10,557 bases of DNA. It comes from Oscillospiraceae bacterium. GTDB lineage: Bacteria; Bacillota; Clostridia; Oscillospirales; Ruminococcaceae. Below are positions 6,800 to 10,557 of the stretch, one piece after another. The notes beneath the pieces are model-generated. The model was not told where the DNA came from. It made no database searches and was given only the letters and a program-made list of their open reading frames with translations. Position 1 is the first letter of the stretch. Every line of letters begins with the position of its first letter. The position numbers and the translations under genes were made by a program. The stretch covers positions 1 through 10,557 of the forward strand of contig JAFPYQ010000032.1 of assembly GCA_017394475.1 (NCBI GenBank), read 5' to 3'.

Positions 6800-6840
6800 G
6801 AACAGAACCCGACCTGATGGATACAGGTCGGGTTCTGTTC
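6800..6840. terminator. Bidirectional intrinsic terminator between convergent genes
   Basis: A perfect 17-bp stem (6800-6816 with 6824-6840) encloses a 7-base loop. The core CCCGACCTG/CAGGTCGGG is G/C-rich, and the outer part is GAACAGAA opposite TTCTGTTC. On either strand a core hairpin is therefore followed by a T-rich tail and preceded by an A-rich stretch. It sits between the plus-strand rhodanese-TtcA gene and the minus-strand cupin gene. The remaining spacer (6723-6799) shows no gene. Confidence 0.8.
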
Positions 6841-6848
6841 CGGCATGC

Positions 6849-7235
6849 TCAGCAAAGTGCGGGAATGAACTTGGCGAACAGATACAGCCCATCATCCGCC
6901 GCATATACAGAATGCGGCGTTCCTTTTCTGAGTATCGTTACGGCTCCGCTTTCATAGGGTATGCGAACCCCTTCGTTGATGCAGTATCCGCTGCCTGCTA
7001 TGACCTCATGGGTCTCAAGCTGTGAGGCATGGATATGCTCACCGATGCACTTGCCGGGCGCTATCCGCACAAGGTGAAAACTGAATCCGCCCCCTGTGTC
7101 TGCTGCTGTCAGCAGGTGTTTCAGCTCCACCCCTTCAAATGCGGGATGCGGGTTCCAGTCAAGCTCCGCGAATGACTTTTTTCCGTAAGGTGATGTGAAG
7201 GTGCCTTCATTGAACTTTTCAAATAATGTTTTCAT
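6849..7235 (-). CDS. Small single-domain cupin protein
   Basis: The protein (128 aa) is a one-domain cupin. Motif 1 matches G-x5-HxH-x4-E-x6-G exactly, running from G61 through H67, H69 and E74 to G81. Motif 2 is looser, with GAVTILRKGTPH ending at H108. H67, H69, E74 and H108 are the expected metal ligands, so a metal-binding barrel is likely. The reaction or ligand cannot be named, since small cupins range from isomerases and dioxygenases to sugar or effector binders. The start at 7235 has AGGAG 8 bases upstream; an in-frame ATG at 7241 is only 2 bases from that site and was rejected. The AraC-family gene lies directly upstream on the same strand and is a candidate regulator. A cytosolic location fits the lack of a signal peptide. 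Confidence 0.83.
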   Translation of the reverse strand: MKTLFEKFNEGTFTSPYGKKSFAELDWNPHPAFEGVELKHLLTAADTGGGFSFHLVRIAPGKCIGEHIHASQLETHEVIAGSGYCINEGVRIPYESGAVTILRKGTPHSVYAADDGLYLFAKFIPALC

Positions 7236-7256
7236 ATACATCTCTCCTTTGATCTG

Positions 7257-7273
7257 ATATATACAGTATATAT
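7257..7273. promoter_or_regulatory. Palindrome overlapping the likely cupin promoter
   Basis: ATATATAC-A-GTATATAT is a perfect palindrome with 8-bp arms. On the minus strand it contains TATACT (plus 7265-7270), a plausible -10 box for the cupin gene. No good -35 hexamer lies 17-18 bases upstream of it, which fits a promoter that depends on an activator. The palindrome could bind the upstream AraC-family protein or another repressor, or may be simple A/T-rich sequence. Confidence 0.4.
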
Positions 7274-7288
7274 GAAAACACCAGAAGA

Positions 7289-8050
7289 TTATTGTAAAAA
7301 ATTGCGGAGTGAGCTTATATATTCCTTTGGTGAAACTCCTACGATGCGCTTGAAGTATTTGCTGAAATGGCTCTGATCGTAAAAGCCCACATCCAGAGCC
7401 GCCTCTGTTATCGGCCTTCCGTCACGGAGCATCTGCTGTGCTTTCCGTATGCGGTTCTGTATGCGGAAACGGTTCGGAGTGAGCCCCGCTATCTTCCTGA
7501 ATCGCCTTATATAGTGGAACTTGCTCATATATGACCCGTCTGCAAGGCAATCGATATCATCATCATTTCCGGGATCGGCCTCTATTTCCTCCCTGCAGCG
7601 GACAAGCAGATCATCATCCGTATCCTCCGGATATGACCCATAGATCGCAGATGCCGCTTCTATGATGCCGTTGCGTATATCAGGGGCGGGAAGTCCCTCC
7701 GCTTCCCACAGGCCGTTCACAGCAGAGCATACGAGTCGGTAGTATTCTTCACTGTCAAGGGAGAAGGCTTCCTTTTTTATACACAATGAGACCATATCCA
7801 CGGCTTTTTCGGAAATGATGGAATGATTTTCATAGGGCAGCAGGAAAAACACCGTTCCTGTGCTTATTTTTCTTTTCTCACCCTCCACCGTGAGCTCTGC
7901 ATTTCCACAAAGGAGAACGGAAACCACGGTATGTGCAGAATGACAGTGTTCTTCAAAACGCAGTATGCCGTCATTTATATGCACAAGCTCTATATTGTCC
8001 GAGATATAGAACAGTATCCTGTTCCGAGCGTTTTCTTTGCTCATTTCCAT
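7289..8050 (-). CDS. AraC-family transcriptional regulator with an N-terminal cupin-like sensor domain
   Basis: The protein (253 aa) has an N-terminal AraC-type sensory barrel at about 20-95 (HCHSAHTVVSVLLCGNAEL and a later GTVFFLLPYENHS) and a C-terminal double helix-turn-helix at about 160-250. The first DNA-binding helix pair is DIDCLADGSYMSKFHYIRRF. The second is ITEAALDVGFYDQSHFSKYF, followed by VGVSPKEYI, the family's most conserved stretch. The effector is unknown. The first helix-turn-helix is less canonical than the second. The gene starts 6 bases after the stop codon of the YaiI-like gene, so it is the distal gene of that coupled run. No strong Shine-Dalgarno is seen. ATG 8044, with GGG 8 bases upstream, is an alternative start two codons in. 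Likely targets are its own operon and the cupin gene 53 bases downstream. Confidence 0.88.
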   Translation of the reverse strand: MEMSKENARNRILFYISDNIELVHINDGILRFEEHCHSAHTVVSVLLCGNAELTVEGEKRKISTGTVFFLLPYENHSIISEKAVDMVSLCIKKEAFSLDSEEYYRLVCSAVNGLWEAEGLPAPDIRNGIIEAASAIYGSYPEDTDDDLLVRCREEIEADPGNDDDIDCLADGSYMSKFHYIRRFRKIAGLTPNRFRIQNRIRKAQQMLRDGRPITEAALDVGFYDQSHFSKYFKRIVGVSPKEYISSLRNFLQ

Positions 8051-8056
8051 TACCCG

Positions 8057-8506
8057 TTACAGCCCCATACCGCATATCAGCCTTCTGAAACTCTCCTCGA
8101 ACCGCCTGTCATCCTCATCTGTCCTTTTTCGGGGACCTTTCAGATGGTTCTTGCTTTTCCGCCGTGCCACTTTTGCAATATGCCTTTCCATCAGCAGGCC
8201 GTCGATATTGTCATCGGTGAATATCTTCCCGCTCTGGTGGATAGCCGCGGCGCCCTTGCCCAGTGCCATCGCAGCAACGCCATAATCCTGAGTGACTACT
8301 ATATCGCCCTTGTTGCACAGATTTATCAGGGCAATATCCACCGCATCCGCACCCGCGCCTATAGTCCTCACGGTGCTGTAATCCGATGACAGCACATGAT
8401 TTGTGTCACACAGCAGCACCACGGGGATGCCATGCTCCTTTGCCACACGCTCCACTATCCTTGTCACAGGGCAGGCATCTGCATCAACAAACACTGTCAC
8501 AGCCAT
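8057..8506 (-). CDS. YaiI/YqxD (DUF188) family protein
   Basis: This 149-aa protein matches the widely conserved YaiI/YqxD family in length and motifs. The N-terminal signature VFVDADACPV (5-14) has clustered aspartates. CDTNH near 33-37, GADAVDIALINLC near 52-64 and the VVTQDYGVAAMALGKGA stretch (69-85) follow. The C-terminal RRKSKNHLKGPRKRT segment is strongly basic. The fold is considered PIN-like and the acidic residues suggest a metal-dependent nuclease, but I know of no settled function. The gene overlaps the upstream carbonic-anhydrase-like gene by 10 bases, and GGAG 7 bases before its ATG lies inside that gene, so translation is probably coupled. No missing motif or truncation is apparent. 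Confidence 0.92.
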   Translation of the reverse strand: MAVTVFVDADACPVTRIVERVAKEHGIPVVLLCDTNHVLSSDYSTVRTIGAGADAVDIALINLCNKGDIVVTQDYGVAAMALGKGAAAIHQSGKIFTDDNIDGLLMERHIAKVARRKSKNHLKGPRKRTDEDDRRFEESFRRLICGMGL

Positions 8507-8817
8507 TTCACTTCTCCGGTTCGGATATCATATACAGCGCCCTCTATGACAGCATCATCCACCTCGGGGTGCTCTGCAAACTCATTTCTGAACCGTTCCA
8601 CCGCATGCTGTACATTAAGGCAGCAGGCCTTGTAGGGATCGCGTTGGGCGCCTATGTCTGCGCTGAATATCCTTTCGGGGATGACCCTCGAATCCGAGCA
8701 GCAGACTATTATCGCCTGCGGTCTCTGCCCCTCTGCGGCTGCCTTTTCTCTCACAGCCGCATCGGAATTTTCAATATACTGCCTGTTACCGTATATGAGC
8801 CTTGATCTGATATCCAT
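8497..8817 (-). CDS. Beta-carbonic anhydrase homologue with an in-frame internal deletion
   Basis: The 106-aa product begins and ends like a beta-carbonic anhydrase, which normally has about 180-200 residues. The N-terminal part carries AIIVCCSDSRVIPERIFSA, with the zinc ligand C40 and the D42/R44 dyad. The C-terminal part, KACCLNVQHAVERF and GAVYDIRTGEV, matches the family's last helix and strand. Between residues 56 and 57 the reading jumps from FSADIG to AQRDPYKACC. The usual GDLFV-R-AGN segment and the HxxCGA motif, which supplies the other two zinc ligands, are absent. About 75-90 residues are missing without a frameshift. Loss of CO2 hydration is therefore expected. AGGTGA precedes the start, 4 bases lie between the hydrolase stop and this ATG, and the end overlaps the YaiI gene by 10 bases, so its place in the operon is intact. 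It may be a decaying gene, or a small protein kept for coupling or a non-catalytic role. Confidence 0.8.
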   Translation of the reverse strand: MDIRSRLIYGNRQYIENSDAAVREKAAAEGQRPQAIIVCCSDSRVIPERIFSADIGAQRDPYKACCLNVQHAVERFRNEFAEHPEVDDAVIEGAVYDIRTGEVKWL

Positions 8818-8827
8818 TTTATCACCT
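8815..8827 (-). promoter_or_regulatory. Ribosome binding site fused to a stop codon, before the carbonic-anhydrase-like gene
   Basis: AGGTGATAAAATG holds the Shine-Dalgarno AGGTGA, the hydrolase stop codon TGA within it, and the next start codon. The same 13 bases occur at 9434-9446 before the hydrolase start. Termination on this site would place a ribosome directly at the next ATG. Confidence 0.6.
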
Positions 8828-9436
8828 TTGATATTTTCCCGACAGACCTGTGAGCCAGTTATCCAGGAACTTCATCTGTTCCTCGGTATGGAACCAGTGT
8901 TCACCGTTTTTCATCACTGTGAGCGTTGCCCCTGTCCGCTCGGAAAATGCCGCTATGGTATCGGATGCAGTCAGCTCATCCTTTTCACCGTACAGGATAT
9001 GGGTAGGTATCTGCCAGTATATCGGATGCTCCCTGACATAGCAGAGATATTCCCATGACAGAGTCTCACCAAAGGGCGTTATGATCTCACGCTGCAGGCG
9101 CAGCTCATCTTCCGTTGCGCCCGCCCATTTCATCATATCGGTGATGAGCTTTCCCATATCCACCACGGGAGAAATGAAAAATGCGCGATCTATGGGCTTA
9201 TCCGCTAATGCTGTCATGGCAAAGAAGGCGCCGATACTGTTGGCGATAACCGTCACCGAACTGTGCTCCCGTACTGCCGCATCAAAAAGCGGTGGGAATT
9301 CCTCCGCTGCCTCCCATGGCGACTGTGCTTTATAATCAAAGCCTGTCACATCGGCATCCGGGAAAAGCGGGCGATAGTGCCCGCTTTCCTGCGCACTTCC
9401 GCCCTTGCCATGGATATAGATGACTGCATCCTTCAT
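8822..9436 (-). CDS. Small alpha/beta-hydrolase
   Basis: The 204-aa protein has the alpha/beta-hydrolase fold. The opening strand and oxyanion loop are AVIYIHGKGGS (4-14). The nucleophile elbow is VIANSIGAFFAM with S67, an ANSIG variant of GxSxG. LYGEKDELT gives D153 and NGEHWFHTE gives H180 as the other triad members. No signal peptide is seen, so it should be cytosolic. The substrate is not identifiable; an esterase or a thioesterase-like role is possible. ATG 9436 was chosen because AGGTGA lies 4 bases upstream and MKDAVIYIHG is a typical family start. A GTG at 9487 would add 17 residues encoded by an intergenic hairpin and has no spaced Shine-Dalgarno. TerD lies 57 bases upstream, and the carbonic-anhydrase-like gene starts 4 bases downstream, so this is the first gene of the tight run. 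Confidence 0.87.
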   Translation of the reverse strand: MKDAVIYIHGKGGSAQESGHYRPLFPDADVTGFDYKAQSPWEAAEEFPPLFDAAVREHSSVTVIANSIGAFFAMTALADKPIDRAFFISPVVDMGKLITDMMKWAGATEDELRLQREIITPFGETLSWEYLCYVREHPIYWQIPTHILYGEKDELTASDTIAAFSERTGATLTVMKNGEHWFHTEEQMKFLDNWLTGLSGKYQR

Positions 9437-9451
9437 TTTATCACCTGCTGT

Positions 9452-9489
9452 GAGTGGGGCTGTCCATATCCGTTCATGAACGCCCACTC
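9452..9489. repeat. Intergenic inverted repeat between terD-like and hydrolase genes
   Basis: GAGTGGG (9452-9458) pairs with CCCACTC (9483-9489), and the loop contains the 10-base palindrome GTTCATGAAC (9472-9481). It starts 4 bases after the TerD-family stop codon on the minus strand. No T-run follows on that strand, so it looks more like a processing, stability or partial-attenuation element than a full terminator. Confidence 0.45.
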
Positions 9490-9493
9490 CTTG

Positions 9494-10111
9494 TTATTTC
9501 CTGCCTGCGACCCATTTGAGCCCCCATCCGAAGGCAGTATCCATCTCCTGATGTCCGCTGAAGAACTGTACTATCTTCTGCACGCTGAATGTCACATCAT
9601 TGTTATTTTCAAACAGCGCCAATGCGCACATTTTTCTGGAGGAATCAAAGGAATCCATCCTTACTATGATATCCTCTGCCCCGGGGTATTTTATAGTCAC
9701 CACTGCATCCGCCTGCTGCCAGTTGGCTATACCGGAATAGATAAATGTGTAGACCAATACCCTTTTTATCTTGCTCACCTGATCGCCGTTTATCCTGAGG
9801 TTCTCTCCGCCTGCAGCAGCACCTGTCCTGTCATCACCGTCCAGTGAAACATAGGGAGGGGCTTTGAGTAAGCCGAAGCTGTTGCCCAGAGCCTGGACAG
9901 CGCCCTTCTTGCCGTCCTTCAATTCATACAGGCACCCCAGATCAAGATCTATCCCGTTCTGCGGTGCCGAGAACAGGCTTGCAAGGAACCCCCTCTGAAC
10001 AGGGGCAATGGGTGTAGAGTTCCAGTTCAGATTGACAAGTATCTCACCCAGACCCGCAGCAGAAGTCTTTCTCAGATCGATCTTCTGACCTTTTTGCAGA
10101 TTTATAGCCAT
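9494..10111 (-). CDS. TerD-family (tellurium-resistance-type) protein
   Basis: The 205-aa protein is a single TerD domain. It begins with MAINLQKGQKIDL and contains the family's calcium-binding acidic clusters, GIDLDLGCLYEL (53-64) and SLDGDDRTGAAAGGEN (89-104). IKRVLVYTFIYSG (115-127) and a central AVVTIKYPGAEDIIVRMD strand pair follow. TerD proteins are cytosolic calcium binders linked to tellurite, phage and envelope stress. The actual role here is unknown, and no other ter gene is visible. An insertion-like stretch PIAPVQRGFLASLFSAPQNG (34-53) lies before the first acidic cluster. ATG 10111 has GGAGG 5-6 bases upstream; a longer frame to 10156 lacks such a site. It is followed by the hydrolase after a 57-base spacer with a hairpin, so co-transcription is likely but less certain than for the genes beyond. 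Confidence 0.93.
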   Translation of the reverse strand: MAINLQKGQKIDLRKTSAAGLGEILVNLNWNSTPIAPVQRGFLASLFSAPQNGIDLDLGCLYELKDGKKGAVQALGNSFGLLKAPPYVSLDGDDRTGAAAGGENLRINGDQVSKIKRVLVYTFIYSGIANWQQADAVVTIKYPGAEDIIVRMDSFDSSRKMCALALFENNNDVTFSVQKIVQFFSGHQEMDTAFGWGLKWVAGRK

Positions 10112-10164
10112 AATGCCCTCCTTCAAAACATTCAAAGCAAAAGCTGAACAGATCAAAATGGTAA

Positions 10165-10194
10165 ATTGTAATATATTTTTGTTCTGTATGTCTT
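10165..10194 (-). promoter_or_regulatory. Weak promoter candidate for the terD-like gene
   Basis: On the minus strand, AAGACA (plus 10189-10194) and TACAAT (plus 10165-10170) are 18 bases apart. The -35 box matches consensus at 4 of 6 positions and the -10 at 5 of 6. The surrounding sequence is A/T-rich. An overlapping TATATT (10170-10175) is an alternative -10 box. Confidence 0.35.
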
Positions 10195-10231
10195 TGTTCC
10201 GTTTCAGTGTATCCTAAACGATACGGACAAA
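10193..10231. repeat. Imperfect inverted repeat upstream of the terD-like gene
   Basis: TTTGTTCCGT (10193-10202) can pair with ACGGACAAA (10223-10231) with one bulged T. Within it, GTATC (10209-10213) can pair with GATAC (10220-10224) as an alternative. It lies after the stop codon of the thioredoxin-like gene and touches the proposed terD-like -35 box. It may be a weak terminator of the upstream gene or an operator. No T-run follows on the minus strand. Confidence 0.35.
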
Positions 10232-10244
10232 CAGATGAGTCTCG

Positions 10245-10557
10245 TTATGCATCCGCATTTATCTCATTAACGATCTCAACGACGTATTCTTTCCAACCCT
10301 CACGGTCACCTGCGATAGTATGATCCATGAATTTCGGGAACACCTCCGGGTCATAGCAGCCGGAGAAGAGCGTGCATACAGGCTTTCCGTCGGTATCCAT
10401 GGAAATGAGTGCCTGTCCGTAATCGATATTCAGCTGCCTTATAATGGACTTTCCGTTATGGCTGTAGAACGGATAGTCAATGCCTAATTCGTCAAACAGT
10501 TCCTGTGTCTCTTCCCTCTCTTTGCCGGTGCTCACAAGGATAAGATCTGCATCATAG
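10245..10557 (-). CDS. Thioredoxin-like fold protein, C-terminal part only
   Basis: The frame is open to the window edge, so the N-terminus is missing; about 104 residues are visible. DADLILVSTGKEREETQELF followed by ELGIDYPFYSHNG resembles the strand-helix-strand half of TlpA/redoxin-type thioredoxin folds. ALISMDTDGKPVCTLFSG looks like the family's terminal beta-hairpin. Any CxxC redox motif would lie upstream, outside the window, so redox activity and any signal peptide cannot be judged. A GTG at 10535 is in frame but sits inside the first conserved strand and is unlikely to be the real start. The distance to the terD-like gene is 133 bases, and the repeat there suggests a separate transcription unit. 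Confidence 0.55.
   Translation of the reverse strand, partial: YDADLILVSTGKEREETQELFDELGIDYPFYSHNGKSIIRQLNIDYGQALISMDTDGKPVCTLFSGCYDPEVFPKFMDHTIAGDREGWKEYVVEIVNEINADA

Noticed and set aside
7823..8389. Plus-strand open frames opposite the AraC and YaiI genes, and a similar one at 8386-8805
   Set aside because: The minus-strand frames encode clear AraC and DUF188 proteins; the plus-strand translations look like noise.
9437..9487. A GTG start at 9487 for the alpha/beta-hydrolase
   Set aside because: The purine-rich stretch abuts the GTG with no spacing, and the added residues come from the intergenic hairpin; ATG 9436 has AGGTGA.
1..10557. Mobile elements, CRISPR arrays, tRNA or rRNA genes, or prophage genes
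   Set aside because: No transposase, integrase, regularly spaced repeats, cloverleaf or phage structural motif was seen.

Overview
The window looks like a chromosomal segment of a Gram-positive anaerobe of the Clostridia, most likely a Ruminococcus-type gut bacterium. The support is indirect: consensus sigma-A promoters with extended -10 boxes, strong AGGAGG/GGTGA-type Shine-Dalgarno sequences, compact gene spacing, moderate G+C, a mannan-degrading GH26 enzyme, and protein sequences that read like ruminococcal homologues. No mobile element, CRISPR array, rRNA or tRNA was seen. No gene-free stretch exceeds 300 bases.

Left part (1-2173). A divergent promoter pair opens the window. A minus-strand promoter at 11-39 serves a gene outside the window, and a plus-strand promoter at 148-177 drives a GH26 glycoside hydrolase without a signal peptide (226-1197). 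A LysR-type regulator follows 32 bases later with no terminator between. It ends in a 12-bp hairpin that overlaps its stop codon.

Methionine block (2178-5437). metE and metF overlap by 14 bases under their own promoter and end at an intrinsic terminator. MetF makes 5-methyl-tetrahydrofolate and MetE uses it to methylate homocysteine. The hairpin at the end of the LysR gene carries a T-N11-A palindrome centred about 66 bases before the inferred metE transcription start. That makes the LysR protein a candidate MetR/MtaR-like regulator of the operon.

tRNA/sulfur block (5481-6840). A perfect-consensus promoter (TTGACA-N17-TATAAT, extended -10) leads into a leader of about 100 bases with mutually exclusive pairings next to the ribosome binding site. 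The gene it precedes encodes a rhodanese domain fused to a TtcA-type PP-loop ATPase, a likely tRNA thiolation enzyme carrying its own sulfur-transfer domain. A symmetric 17-bp hairpin serves as a bidirectional terminator between convergent genes.

Right part (6849-10557), all on the minus strand. In transcription order: a partial thioredoxin-like protein, a TerD-family protein, an alpha/beta hydrolase, a beta-carbonic anhydrase homologue lacking its centre, a YaiI/YqxD (DUF188) protein, an AraC-family regulator and a cupin. From the hydrolase to the AraC gene the spacing is +4, -10 and +6 bases, which indicates translational coupling. The carbonic anhydrase keeps the CSDSR motif but has lost the segment that normally supplies the other two zinc ligands, without a frameshift.

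The strongest leads are the structured leader before the rhodanese-TtcA gene, the terminator/operator overlap before metE, and the in-frame internally deleted carbonic anhydrase kept in a coupled operon.
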